DNA from: Trichopria drosophilae
Lineage: Eukaryota > Arthropoda > Insecta > Hymenoptera > Diapriidae
Assembly (NCBI GenBank): GCA_030407085.1
Contig: CM059587.1
Span: 40,403,001 to 40,467,000 of the forward strand
Length of the DNA: 64,000 nt
Direction of reading: 5' to 3'
The first letter of the stretch is position 1. Each line of letters begins with the position of its first letter. Made by a program: the position numbers and the translations under genes. This document shows, piece by piece, positions 50,901 through 57,118 of this stretch. Below the pieces are notes generated by a model that was given only the letters and a program-made list of their open reading frames with translations, had not been told where the DNA came from and made no database searches.

Positions 50901-53466
50901 GGGTATTGTACGATTTTAAGTTTTCTCAATTTTTCCTATAGCTGGAAATTCATAAGATATTCTAGGTTCAGTTTCGTTTTTATAAATTGTATTGTATCTT
51001 AGTTACGATTCCCATTAGCGACTATCTAACCAACAGAAATTTTATAGGGGTACTACGACACGATGGACGCGGGATTCATCGACGAGTTTGGCTATGTATA
51101 TGTAACCGCAAGAGACGACGATGTAATAAACGTTGCCGGCCACAGGCTTTCAACAGCGGCCCTTGAAGACGTTGTGTTAGGACATCCTGATGTCGTCGAC
51201 GCAGCTGTTGTTGGCGTTCCCGAGTATACGAAGGGAGAAATTCCTCTGTGCCTCTACGTGCCCCGAGATGGTTCGTACTGTTTTTCTTATTTATTATGAT
51301 TACCTATTTTTATTCCGTTAAGTATGGCTTTAATGTTTTGTATTGAATACAAAAGAAGATTATTCAGGAAATGCTTGGTTGTGTATTAAATTCAATTATA
51401 AACATTTTTATTATTGGCTGTAATGACAACGTTTTGTTAATTTAATTTTGTTAAGTCAATTTAACAAAAAATTTGTAAAACAGTACAAAACAATAAATAA
51501 AGATATTTCAATAATAACAAAAAATAATAAATAATAAAAAATAACATTTTTGACATGTTTATACAATATTGTGACACTTCGATTAAAAATACCTACAAAT
51601 CACATGTAGAAAGCTTCTAAAAATGCAACTTTTCTTTATTTTTACATTTCAGTCATGAAAATTGATGAAGTAGGCCAAGAAATCATTGAGCGAGTTAGAA
51701 AACTGATCGGTCCAATCGCATCCTTGAAATCGGCTTCAGCTGTGACAGCTCTTCCTAGGACGCGTTCAGGGAAAATCTGCCGGAAATCAATAGCAGATCT
51801 CGCGCGTTCGAAACTTGTACAGGTAAATGAAGAATTTGAGAAACACGAAGCTCATTTTTTGTAAGAAGTGGTGGATATGTATTTAGTATTTATTAGCCGG
51901 TTTTAATCAAATTACTATTATTTTAAATTTTATTAGATTTAAGAAATGCGTTAATATGTTAAATCTGGAATGATGAGCTAGAAATGACGAATGATGAACG
52001 ACAATCTAAGTCATTTTTAAAGCTACTTTTGAAGGTCATTAATATGATGATATAAGAAAACATTCAGTACATTACACAGGACCAGAAAATTTTTTTTTCG
52101 GTTTGACATTGAAACGCGACTAGGCGATTCTTATAGATTTTGGGCTCCTGAATTCGAATCAGTGGACAGAATTTGTCCTATACTCTATCAGGGTTTTTTT
52201 ATATTCTAGGTTTTAAGTGTAACAAAATGCTTTTTTATGCGTATTTGCTAAATCAGTAAATAAAACAACGATCCGATCACATAATGAAGCTGACTAGGTG
52301 AAATTTCAAATCCCCGCATGGAATTCTTTCATCACATCAGAATTATTGTAGATTTTAATTTATAGTTGTAAAAATTGCGTATTTTGGGCTCCAAACTCTC
52401 CTCACGAGCGTGGTTTTTATTTAAAATTTGTTTATGATTCCGTAAAATTAATAGGAGCCCAGGATCTATAAGAATCGTCTAGTCCGGCTTCATTCTGTGG
52501 TCGAATCGTTGTTTTACACAGTTACTTAGCAAATATGCATAAAAAAGCATTTTTTTTACACTTAAAACCTAGAATATAAAAAAACCCTGACGTATAGGAC
52601 AAATTCTGTCTTCGGATTCGAATTCAAGAGCGCAAAATCTATAAGATTCGCCTAGTCGCGTTTCAATGTCAAACCGAAAAAATGGTTTGTGGTCCTGTGT
52701 TATTAGTCTTTTTATTATGTTATTTTATTTTAATTTATTAATCAATGAGCGCCATCGCCCTATTACCACATTCTTTTCATGTATTAAATTTACGAGATGT
52801 ACAAGATCTACAGGTGATTTTTCGAGATGATGACATATCGCACAATTGTCGAGAATGTAAGAAACTAACATTTTCGTAATTGAAACTGCAGAATTCTATA
52901 TTAACGTACAGTCGAGGCCACGAGTCGATTTCCGCCACATAAACGTTTTAAAAACGTATAAATTGATAGCCGGTCGGGAGTCGAACTCAGAACCTGCTAC
53001 TGTGTAGTCAGTGCGATACCGCCTAACTCGTTATAGAATAACGTTTTAAAAACGATTTTAATTGGTGTTTCGTGCCAGTCTTACCATTGGATTCAACTAT
53101 AAGAATATGCGTTAACTAACCTGTATTTTAGTATAGTATCTTTTTCTCCTTCTCCTCCTCGCGGTGAACGAATTCATCCTTGAGCTGGAAATCCACGTCT
53201 AAAAGCTTGTGTACTTTAACGCATTATAAAGGACATTATCTCGAAATTCAGTGAAAATGTGTCGAATATTTTTTTAAGTTATTTGAAAATGTATGTCGTT
53301 TGTTATTCCGCATTATAAATCTCTTAAATATATTTAAACAGTAAAATTCTAACATATCTTTTCTTCATAGATTCCCAGTACAATTGAAGATCCAGAAGTG
53401 TACAAAGAGATCAAAGAAGTTCTGCAAATAGCAGGCTATGCCAAAAACGCCCCGGATCCTAAATAG
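20773..53466 (+). CDS. ACSS3: ACSS3-like mitochondrial short-chain acyl-CoA synthetase, 11 exons, 5' exon missing
   Basis: The enzyme ligates a short-chain acid (propionate in the characterised mammalian ACSS3) to CoA through an acyl-AMP intermediate, using ATP, in the mitochondrial matrix. The coding exons are 20773-20938, 26097-26386, 36584-36680, 39653-39861, 40672-40900, 42978-43088, 44315-44514, 46727-46872, 51048-51270, 51653-51822 and 53371-53466. All junctions are GT-AG and keep phase, giving about 645 codons; human ACSS3 has 686. In order come the ACAS N-terminal domain, the AMP-binding P-loop YILYTSGTTGDKPKGV, the adenylate motif HWWQTETGH, the hinge region RDDDVINVAGHR and the acetylatable lysine in RTRSGKI. 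The first exon starts in mid-codon after an acceptor, so an upstream exon with the ATG and transit peptide must exist. A weak candidate is 19,510-19,570, in the right phase but with a poor donor. Transcription would include many hairpin elements in the introns. Confidence 0.93.
21383..21486. repeat. Partial CCCTGGTAGAAA-family element
   Basis: The left end CCCCGGTAGAAACTG matches the family. The interior TTAGTTTTTGGCTAATAAAC is palindromic. The right arm is poorly preserved. Confidence 0.4.
21487..22440. other. Repeat-like intron DNA with a perfect 21-bp hairpin
   Basis: GCAGGGTGTCCGACAACTGG near 21,510 resembles the start of many insect transposon remnants, but I cannot assign it. At 21,912-21,932 and 21,954-21,974 is a perfect inverted repeat: CTCACGGAATTGGCGAAAATC, a 21-base loop, then its exact complement. 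No coding is seen. Confidence 0.45.
22441..22700. promoter_or_regulatory. GC-richer patch with two inverted CCAAT boxes in an ACSS3 intron
   Basis: Less AT-rich than its neighbours. GATTGGTT occurs at 22,551-22,558 and 22,587-22,594, 36 bp apart, and the block GCCGCCGGAACGCGCCGG follows. This could be an internal promoter or enhancer, or equally the end of an unrecognised transposon. A GC hairpin (GGGGGGCTCCGCCCCCC) follows at 22,856-22,872. Confidence 0.25.
22961..23027. repeat. Small hairpin element, TAGTA..CGATAC / GTATCG..TACTA family
   Basis: TAGTATACGATACTCGTGCG is mirrored by CGCACTTGTATCGTAATGTACTA-type sequence (right arm to 23,027). A related element with the same ends lies at 24,903-24,998. 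Confidence 0.6.
23028..24775. other. AT-rich ACSS3 intron DNA, nothing recognised
   Basis: No supported features beyond scattered TTTCGCACA and CTCACAGAGTTAAAAAA words related to the hairpin elements just downstream. Confidence 0.4.
24776..24998. repeat. Two adjacent hairpin elements rich in GTGCGCGAAGT words
   Basis: The first (24,776-24,901) opens with TTTTTTAACTCCGTG and closes with CACGGAGTCAAAAAA. Its centre contains the palindrome CGCGCACTTAAATAAGTGCGCG. The second (24,903-24,998) has ATAGAATACGATATACGTGC mirrored by CACTTGTATCGTAATATACTAT-type sequence, and matches the element at 22,961. Confidence 0.6.
25108..25302. mobile_element. 195-bp MITE with 28-bp perfect inverted ends, copy 2
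   Basis: Same ends (GGCCGGGGAACAAAGTTCCG and complement), same length and same interior as 20,161-20,355, differing at roughly 15 positions. Flanks AAAAAAAC and AAGAAGAC agree at 6 of 8 bases, consistent with an eroded 8-bp target duplication. Confidence 0.88.
26097..26386 (+). CDS. ACSS3: ACSS3 exon: end of N-terminal domain, start of AMP-binding domain
   Basis: Encodes YVGGEINACHNAVDRHV, TALIHDSPLTSTVRRISYNE, KKGDRVLIYMPLIPE and ATARLGAVHSVVFGG. Acceptor CTTTACAG, donor GTTTGT. Phase 1 at the end joins to the next exon within a Gly codon. Confidence 0.95.
26660..26880. repeat. Tandem units carrying paired TGATCA palindromes
   Basis: TGATCA occurs at 26,668, 26,679, 26,733, 26,744, 26,794 and 26,805. 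The three pairs each have an 11-bp start-to-start spacing, and the pairs are 65 and 61 bp apart. The core is TGATCAGGGCCTGATCA or a close relative. It lies in the large intron between ACSS3 exons at 26.4 and 36.6 kb. Function unknown; see findings. Confidence 0.7.
27527..27760. repeat. Two degenerate tandem units of about 140 bp
   Basis: Both units start with ATACCGTTGATT/ATAACCGTTGATT followed by TACGAA, and both include ATGATTTGTATTTTTG-type sequence. Intronic and non-coding. Confidence 0.5.
27772..27900. repeat. GC-richer short repeat with a dyad
   Basis: A dyad GGGCGTAAAATAACTTTTACGCCC-like (arms of 10 bp at 27,775-27,798) is followed by two copies of GAGGGTGTCGGCTGAT. It stands out in composition from the AT-rich flanks. 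Confidence 0.5.
28078..28172. mobile_element. 95-bp hairpin MITE, CCCAAGTAGCA ends
   Basis: Starts CCCAAGTAGCAAAAACCTAT and ends with the complement of CCCAAGTAACACAGATAGCT. Both arms carry ATAGCTGCGGTG. No coding capacity. Confidence 0.7.
28173..29498. other. ACSS3 intron DNA; 28.6-29.4 kb pyrimidine-rich on the plus strand
   Basis: From about 28,590 to 29,440 the plus strand is dominated by C and T (for example CTTTCTCCTCTTCCC, TTTCCCTCCATTTCTC), a long strand asymmetry. No gene is recognised. Confidence 0.4.
29499..29613. repeat. Hairpin with ATACTAGATAGTTCT arms
   Basis: ATACTAGATAGTTCT at 29,499-29,513 is exactly mirrored at 29,599-29,613. The interior holds further ACTAGT/CTATAT words. 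A probable short foldback element. Confidence 0.55.
30117..30320 (-). repeat. CAGTACTG-rich dispersed repeat, partial inverted copy
   Basis: Contains many AGTACTG words and, on the minus strand, GACAGGCAATCAGTATTGG-type sequence resembling the family seen at 426-820 and 32,440-33,150. A frame on the minus strand here is repeat translation. Confidence 0.5.
30652..30768. mobile_element. 117-bp near-perfect hairpin element, CACTGAAAAACC ends
   Basis: The left arm (30,652-30,687) begins CACTGAAAAACCATAAACAC and ends CGTATGGGCC. The right arm (30,733-30,768) is its complement with one mismatch in 36. The 45-bp loop is GC-richer. No target duplication is evident. Confidence 0.75.
30769..32439. other. 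ACSS3 intron DNA, no gene recognised
   Basis: About 31,255-31,320 holds a GCTGATTACGAATCTGAACT fragment of the dispersed motif family. Minus-strand frames at 31,856-32,287 include a somewhat protein-like 61-residue frame (about 31,872-32,057). I do not recognise it, and there is no splice context. Confidence 0.35.
32440..33150 (+). repeat. CAGTACTG-rich dispersed repeat, copy 2
   Basis: Matches 426-820 in block order: GACTTATTTCGGCA, GAAAATAGTACT, a run of AGTACTG words, then GGTTTACTCCACTCA. This copy is longer, so it shows more of the element. Confidence 0.7.
33151..36583. other. ACSS3 intron DNA with a (GA)n microsatellite
   Basis: No gene is seen. A clean GA dinucleotide run occupies 35,571-35,592. 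The rest is AT-rich. Confidence 0.5.
36584..36680 (+). CDS. ACSS3: ACSS3 exon: AMP-binding domain
   Basis: Encodes FAAQELAVRIDHAEPKVII and ASCGLEPNKIVK, matching the family's AxELxxRIDH block. Acceptor AAATTTCAG, donor GTGAGT. 97 bp, phase preserved on both sides. Confidence 0.95.
36681..37924. other. ACSS3 intron DNA before the long inverted repeat
   Basis: AT-rich. No supported gene or clear repeat. Confidence 0.4.
37925..39305. repeat. Long inverted repeat, arms of about 460 bp, in an ACSS3 intron
   Basis: The left arm, about 37,925-38,391, is mirrored by the right arm, about 38,850-39,305. Shared blocks include ATATTTAGTCA, GACATAGCATACAATTTTTT, GCAATGTTCTGTATAACTTA, GACAGAAATCAGTTTTTTAA and AAGAATAACCGGAC. 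The loop of about 460 bp holds GGGATCGCTGATTAC and CCAAAATGGCGGACAAAG. A transcript through it would fold into a long, imperfect double-stranded stem. Confidence 0.85.
39653..39861 (+). CDS. ACSS3: ACSS3 exon: AMP-binding domain with first part of the P-loop
   Basis: Encodes YTDMLNEALSLISVSRPR, VDWDDVVDKS and HPLYILYTSGTTG, the ATP-binding P-loop, which is split by the intron after the last Gly. Donor GTGAGG. Confidence 0.96.
39862..40671. other. ACSS3 intron, AT-rich
   Basis: No feature is seen in this 810-bp intron. Confidence 0.5.
40672..40900 (+). CDS. ACSS3: ACSS3 exon: rest of P-loop and CoA/adenylate core
   Basis: Starts with DKPKGVQRPVGGH, completing the P-loop. It continues with SIYGMDKNSVWWCSSDMGW, VVGHSYICYGPLLYG and MYEGKPDRTPDAGQYF. 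The residues match the acetyl/propionyl-CoA synthetase family closely. Confidence 0.96.
40901..42145. other. ACSS3 intron with two orphan TTAACCC-type termini
   Basis: Minus-strand termini TTAACCCATTAATGCCGGAT (ending at 41,531) and TTAACCCTTTGATTCGACGG (ending at 41,841) lie here. No matching left ends were found. About 41,650-41,710 has a short tandem GTGAATACYAACCCA-like repeat. Confidence 0.4.
42146..42345. mobile_element. Hairpin MITE, ATAGTAGTTTTCGATAC ends, copy 1
   Basis: ATAGTAGTTTTCGATAC at 42,146-42,162 is mirrored by GTATCAAAAACTACTAT at 42,329-42,345. The interior includes TGTGCATAATGTGC-like words. About 200 bp, non-coding. Confidence 0.65.
42454..42687. mobile_element. Hairpin MITE with internal GTGCGTAAAG palindromes, copy 2
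   Basis: AATAGTAGTTTTCGATACAA is mirrored by TTGTATCGAAAACTATT at 42,669-42,685. Inside, GTGCGTAAAG words run in both orientations around the dyad GTGCGTAAAGTTTACTTTAC. Separated from copy 1 by about 110 bp. Confidence 0.7.
42978..43088 (+). CDS. ACSS3: ACSS3 exon: AMP-binding domain
   Basis: Encodes IIEQYKVNTLFTVPTVFRVI and RRADPEILIGKKYCTKT, equivalent to the family's TAPTAIRAI block. Acceptor TTTTTTTTCAG, donor GTAAGT. Confidence 0.95.
43361..43612. mobile_element. 252-bp Tc1/mariner (pogo-like) MITE with TA duplication
   Basis: Begins CAGTAGAGTCTCGCTATAAT and ends with the complement of CAGTAGAGTCCCGAAATATT. It is flanked by TA on both sides. CAGTAGAGTC ends with TA target sites are typical of pogo/Tigger-type elements. 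No transposase is encoded. Confidence 0.8.
44315..44514 (+). CDS. ACSS3: ACSS3 exon: adenylate-forming motif
   Basis: Encodes LKAIFVAGEHCDHEAKAWGE, VFKVPILNHWWQTETGH and ITATCLGLGHSTNPP. WWQTETG is the conserved adenylate-binding motif. Acceptor ATGTACAG, donor GTAAGT. Confidence 0.96.
44515..46726. other. ACSS3 intron with dispersed-motif fragments
   Basis: About 45,040-45,095 and 45,815-45,850 carry GATTACGAATCAGATTTTCG and CAGATTCATAATCAGCAACC fragments. No gene. Confidence 0.45.
46727..46872 (+). CDS. ACSS3: ACSS3 exon: AMP-binding domain, C-terminal part
   Basis: Encodes VGVFREDGSKASVNELGRIV, VKLPLPPGTMSTLYKAPE and AETYFSKYP. Acceptor ATGTTTCAG, donor GTAAGA. It ends on a codon boundary. 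Confidence 0.95.
46873..49429. other. ACSS3 intron DNA, AT-rich, with a LINE tail fragment
   Basis: An orphan TTAACCCGTTAACTCCTTTC terminus is at 48,491. A LINE 3' end lies at about 48,278-48,370 (separate entry). Otherwise nothing is recognised. Confidence 0.4.
48278..48370 (-). mobile_element. Probable LINE 3' end with (TAA)n tail
   Basis: On the minus strand, CTGTGGCTCGCCCTTTAGCC and GTCAATAAAGTCG lead into (TAATAATAA)n. Coding-poor sequence ending in a trinucleotide run is what the 3' ends of many insect LINEs look like. The family is not recognised. Confidence 0.45.
49430..50765. mobile_element. 1.34-kb foldback element bounded by TTAA
   Basis: The two halves are complementary over about 600 bp each. 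The outer words GGACCAGTGGTGCGATTTTG and CACGCGAT, then TCTTTATGGAAAC, recur inverted at the right end. The interior is built of repeats of GGTCGCTGATTACGAATYTG-AAGTCAGAATTGCAAAA followed by CAAAATGGCGGA-type words. The outer ends start at TTAACGCGGCGCGGGCGGAC and, on the minus strand, TTAACCCATTAGCGCATACC. It lies in an ACSS3 intron and encodes no transposase. Confidence 0.85.
51048..51270 (+). CDS. ACSS3: ACSS3 exon: hinge and start of the C-terminal domain
   Basis: Encodes GYYDTMDAGFIDEFGYVYV, RDDDVINVAGHRLSTAALED and VVGVPEYTKGEIPLCLYVPR. The segment holds the hinge about which the C-terminal domain rotates between half-reactions. Acceptor TTTTATAG, donor GTTCGT. Confidence 0.96.
51653..51822 (+). 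CDS. ACSS3: ACSS3 exon: C-terminal domain with the catalytic lysine
   Basis: Encodes VRKLIGPIASLKSASAVTAL and PRTRSGKICRKSIADLA. The lysine in SGK corresponds to the catalytic, acetylation-regulated lysine of acyl-CoA synthetases. Acceptor ACATTTCAG, donor GTAAAT. Confidence 0.95.
52075..52699. mobile_element. 625-bp foldback MITE with TTA target duplication
   Basis: Starts CACAGGACCA and ends with GGTCCTGTG. The arms are complementary over about 240 bp, including TTCGGTTTGACATTGAAACG, CGACTAGGCGA and TTTATATTCTAGGTTTTAAG. TTA flanks both ends (52,072-52,074 and 52,700-52,702), as in PIF/Harbinger insertions. In the intron before the last ACSS3 exon. Confidence 0.8.
52957..53039 (-). mobile_element. 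SINE-like retroposed tRNA fragment with perfect 15-bp TSD
   Basis: The 83-bp insert is flanked by AACGTTTTAAAAACG at 52,942-52,956 and 53,040-53,054. On the minus strand it carries an A-box-like TAGGCGGTATCGCACTG and a B box GAGTTCGACTC with perfect GTTCGA core. A long exact target duplication plus Pol III promoter boxes point to LINE-driven retroposition and a recent insertion. Confidence 0.75.
53371..53466 (+). CDS. ACSS3: ACSS3 last exon
   Basis: Encodes IPSTIEDPEVYKEIKEVLQ and AGYAKNAPDPK, then TAG at 53,464-53,466. STIEDPxxxxEI is the conserved family C terminus. An ATTAAA at about 53,607 could be the poly(A) signal, which would place the 3' end inside or next to the convergent DIS3 3' end. 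Confidence 0.95.
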   Translation: MPSTIEDPEVYKEIKEVLQIAGYAKNAPDPK

Positions 53467-53649
53467 TACGGTTGATAAAAATCACCACATTCAATTGCGA
53501 CGTATGCGCTGGCACATACATCGCATCTGAACAAGTCTAGATATACGTATATTACTTGTGAGTGTGGAAACAAACAAAACTTTTGGAAATAGTGTAGAAT
53601 TATGTATATTAAATATAAAATTCGAAAAATATAATTATATCTACATAAT

Positions 53650-53820
53650 TTAATGCTTCTTTTTCTTCTTCTTCTTTCCTTTCTTCATAGGCGTTTCGAC
53701 GGTTTCCGTTTCTTCGGATTTCCTCTTCGTCATTTCTTTCTCTTTTACAGGCTCGTCGTCTTCAGCCATGCCTTCTTCCGGTAAACCTTCCGCTTCCGCC
53801 TCCAAACTGAATCCTGGAAT
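53650..53820 (-). CDS. DIS3: DIS3 last exon
   Basis: Encodes [17 protein letters not shown], an acidic stretch, and a Lys-rich end ([15 protein letters not shown] at 53,650-53,652). A basic tail is also present in human DIS3. The stop codon is 183 bp from the ACSS3 stop. Confidence 0.9.
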   Translation of the reverse strand: MPGFSLEAEAEGLPEEGMAEDDEPVKEKEMTKRKSEETETVETPMKKGKKKKKKKH

Positions 53821-55616
53821 CTATCAAAATACAATTTTCATAAAATCATATTCACGAACTGGCTGAAAAACAACTTTATTACTATTTATTAAATCGAGAC
53901 TTACCATTGGCTCCACCATCTTGAATACTAATTTTTCATGTTGTACGTTTGATCTGTCAAGACTAAGCTGCACGACTACTCGGTCAAAGGAGCGGAAAAT
54001 AATGTCGTTCCATCGTTGCGTATGTTCCTCTTCATCATAGATGAACTTGATTGGATATGGATCATTCTTTTTATTCAAATACAATGTACCTTCCAGTCCG
54101 AACTTAGGAATAAGTATCTGTAGTGCGTTTTTACGAACAAAGAGGATATAGCCTTCTTCGTTTTGCACTTTGTTCCGGAAGAATAACTGGAAGTACAAAC
54201 TCGTAAGGTAATTGTCTTTTTCAGAGTGGTCCAAAATATAAATAAAATAAAGACATTATATTTACGTACGTGTGTATTTAATGCAACCGATGCTCTGCCT
54301 GCGTACTGAGCCATTCGATTCCTATAATTCAGATTATGACACAATGCATGGCTTTTCTTTTTGTCAAGTAAATCAGGATACGTTGCATCTGCACCGATGC
54401 AAACAGCCAAGAGCCGATGAACTATCACATCGGCGTATCTATACAAAAAGATAAAATTAGCAAACTACTTATTTTTTAACAAAAAATCGCTTACCTTCGA
54501 ATAGGAGAAGTAAAATGAGTGTAAATTGGACAGGCAAGTCCATAATGGAAAAATTCAGATGCTTGCACCATTCCACTGGTGAAGTAAACCGCCTGCATCA
54601 TGCACCTAGTGGCCAAAATTTTCAACATTGTATTGAAGTAAGGATTGTCTTCTTTCCTTGCACTTTCGAGTGATAGAGCCAATTCCTTTCCAGTGAGCGT
54701 GTTGATTTCGAAACCTTGGTGTCGTCCTGCTTTGATCAATGGATCAAAGTTTGCCTGCGGCGGTTCCGGATGTCTACGGAGCATTGCGCATTCTGGGAAC
54801 TCGGCGAGGATTTTCTCCGCTACTGAAGTATTAGCAAGTAACATGAACTCTTCGACCATCGAGTTCGTATCGCGAATTTTCTTCGCTTCGACATCGATCG
54901 GGTCGTGAGTTTCGCTGTCCACTTGAAAACGTATTTCGGGAGACGCCAACACGAGGGCTCTAAATATGACATATTTCAATAAATCAAAATTATATTTAAA
55001 TTAAAATGTGCGTCGTATTACAAATGCAAAAGCTTCGTACCCATTATCTAAACGCATTTTCTTAAGTTTTTTTGCAAGAGTGTTAAGGTTTCTAAGACTC
55101 AAAGCAAGTATGTCGTTTTGGGATTTGTCATCGATCCTAAGCTGCGCTTCTTCATAAGTCATCGCTCTACGAGAGCAAATGATCGATTTAAAGAACTCGG
55201 TTTTCAAAATCTTGGCATCGTGATCCATCTCCCAGACGCAAGAAAATGCAAACCTCTCCTCTTGGCCACGTAACGAACAAAGGTTAGAACTCAACAGTTC
55301 TGAAATAAATAAGAATACCTTTCACTGTCGAAATTCACATAAATATAAAACATTCTTTAAATTAAAGTTAAAGCTTACCAGGTACCATGTCTATTCGCTT
55401 ATCCACCAAATATACTGTTGTGGCACGAAGTGCGGCTTCTTTGTCAATGGCTGTTCCAGGTCTGATGAAATGAGAAACATCTGCGATATGAACTCCGACT
55501 TCCAAGTTGCCATTTGGTAAATCTCTACAATGCAGGGCGTCATCGATATCTGTACAGCCAGGGGGATCGACAGAACAAACAGCAATGTGTCGAAGATCTC
55601 TCCTTTGGGCTACGTC
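53650..55616 (-). CDS. DIS3: DIS3 (Rrp44) exosome ribonuclease, RNB-S1 half, 6 exons; 5' exons not found
   Basis: DIS3 is the catalytic 3'-5' exoribonuclease of the RNA exosome. Six minus-strand exons (55379-55616, 55041-55299, 54495-54959, 54270-54438, 53905-54186, 53650-53820) join in phase into 527 residues. They start at about human residue 474. The RNB active site [17 protein letters not shown] with its metal-binding aspartates is intact, followed by [16 protein letters not shown], the SETHDPID and [12 protein letters not shown] blocks, and [16 protein letters not shown]. Then comes the S1 domain ([20 protein letters not shown]) and a Lys-rich tail. Introns are only 56-83 bp. The N-terminal PIN endonuclease and cold-shock domains should lie upstream but I find none to 58.7 kb. 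The set may continue beyond a large intron, or be a truncated copy. Confidence 0.93.
53905..54186 (-). CDS. DIS3: DIS3 exon: S1 RNA-binding domain
   Basis: Encodes [37 protein letters not shown] and [15 protein letters not shown]. 282 bp, codon boundaries on both sides. Acceptor ACTTCCAG, donor GTAAGT. Confidence 0.93.
54270..54438 (-). CDS. DIS3: DIS3 exon: end of the RNB domain
   Basis: Encodes [20 protein letters not shown] and [17 protein letters not shown]. With the previous exon it completes [14 protein letters not shown], a hallmark of the RNase II/R family. Donor GTACGT. Confidence 0.95.
54495..54959 (-). CDS. DIS3: DIS3 exon: RNB domain core
   Basis: Encodes [64 protein letters not shown] and [20 protein letters not shown]. 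Very close to human DIS3 throughout. 465 bp. Confidence 0.96.
55041..55299 (-). CDS. DIS3: DIS3 exon: RNB domain
   Basis: Encodes [40 protein letters not shown] and [12 protein letters not shown]. The donor is GTACGA after AATGG; this choice reconstructs the conserved NGALxLASPE junction. Confidence 0.94.
55379..55616 (-). CDS. DIS3: DIS3 exon: RNB catalytic centre
   Basis: Encodes [59 protein letters not shown] and [14 protein letters not shown]. The four aspartates of the [10 protein letters not shown] motif are present. The acceptor at 55,617-55,618 shows that a further upstream exon exists. Confidence 0.95.
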
Positions 55617-57118
55617 CTATAACATTTTTAATTTACGTTTTACGAAGAGAATTATTATAAACAACCTAGAATGTATACAATGTGGAAAAAGATAAGTAGG
55701 TACAAATAAACATCACACGTTCAAATCCCTATTTATCGAGTATGACAAATTTTTTACAGAATAGCGATTTATAATATATAAAATAACAATTTTGGATCAT
55801 GGAAGCTGAAGCCGGGCTTAATATAATGTTGAGAACTCCGTCTTGAAATAGATGATGAACACTATGTGACTAATTTCCTACGCCTAGAAATTTGTTCGCC
55901 AATTATTATTGACATGTCTGCTAAACGTAGACAGATGTTAAGTCTTGTGATAATCTCCAAAGACATGAACCAATATCCTTCAATCTGTTTTGTTTCTATT
56001 GATTATTTAAATATTTTTAACAAGAAAAAATGAATTGTCCGATAATCATATTGGGACATGCCCTGTGTTTTATTTGGAATCGGTGATTTTTTTGTTTGAC
56101 TATTGACTAATTTCCTCCGAGCTGAATTTTGTATATTTAGATGAGGCAGAACTGACTGACGTCTTGGTTATATTAATTAAACATTGATAATTGACCATTT
56201 TTATTTATAATTGACTATTAATATTTAAACGTTTAGAATAATAAAAAGAACATTGATACATGTATCCGACATTTTAGTCGGGACAACACTATGTTAAAAC
56301 AAATACTAACGGATTCTCAATCGTTTTGATTAGTAACAACATTCTAGAAGAAAATTTGATTACGATAAAAGAGATTTACGTAGAGTTTATTTGATATACT
56401 TCGTGTTGAAATACAATTTTTATATACGGCGCATCTTTTATGCTACATTTATGAAACATTCTCATGGCCTCCTCTGCAAATTTAATTTTAGATATATAAG
56501 GAATTTTCTGGTATTGTTATTATACGCAGAACTAATAAGTATCGACTAAAGTAAGGATTGCACGTACATTTTGCAATGGGTACTTGATAAATTTAATTCT
56601 ATATATTTTATAAGATTCTAGTCGACAGTTAAATATATATATTTATATATGTATATAGACTTTCTAGCAGCCAATAGTACAGACAAAGATAAAAACTGTT
56701 TTCTTGCGTACAAAATCAAACGAAAAACCTTAAATCCAAAATGGCGTCTGAACTTTTAAAACTTGATTGAATTTTCACGAAACGTGTTACTCGAAGAATT
56801 TTTGAGTCGCCGATTGCGCATGTGGCATTAGTATTTCAGAAGTCAACATGGCAGATCCAAAATGGCGGACGAATATTAAAAACAAAACTCTTAGAAGTAT
56901 GGTGGTTATCATTACTACCTCGATTTATTTGATTTTTTTCGTTTAAAATCCATTTAATGCATTTCGATCGGTCATTTTACTATTTTCTATTACTATAGTG
57001 ATAAAAGAATGTATAAAAACAGTTGATAAGATGCAATTACTGGTTTTTGTATACAAATATTTGCAGACTTTCTGTTAACTCTTTAGATAGCACATATCAA
57101 CATGGTTTTGTTGTTCGG
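55617..57118. other. Non-coding DNA upstream of the DIS3 exons
   Basis: I searched the minus strand for the expected DIS3 cold-shock and PIN exons and found none. About 56,735-56,880 has CCAAAATGGCG and CCGATTGCGCATG fragments of the dispersed motif family. Confidence 0.5.

Noticed and set aside
54645..54908. 87-residue plus-strand frame
   Set aside because: Antisense shadow of the conserved DIS3 exon.
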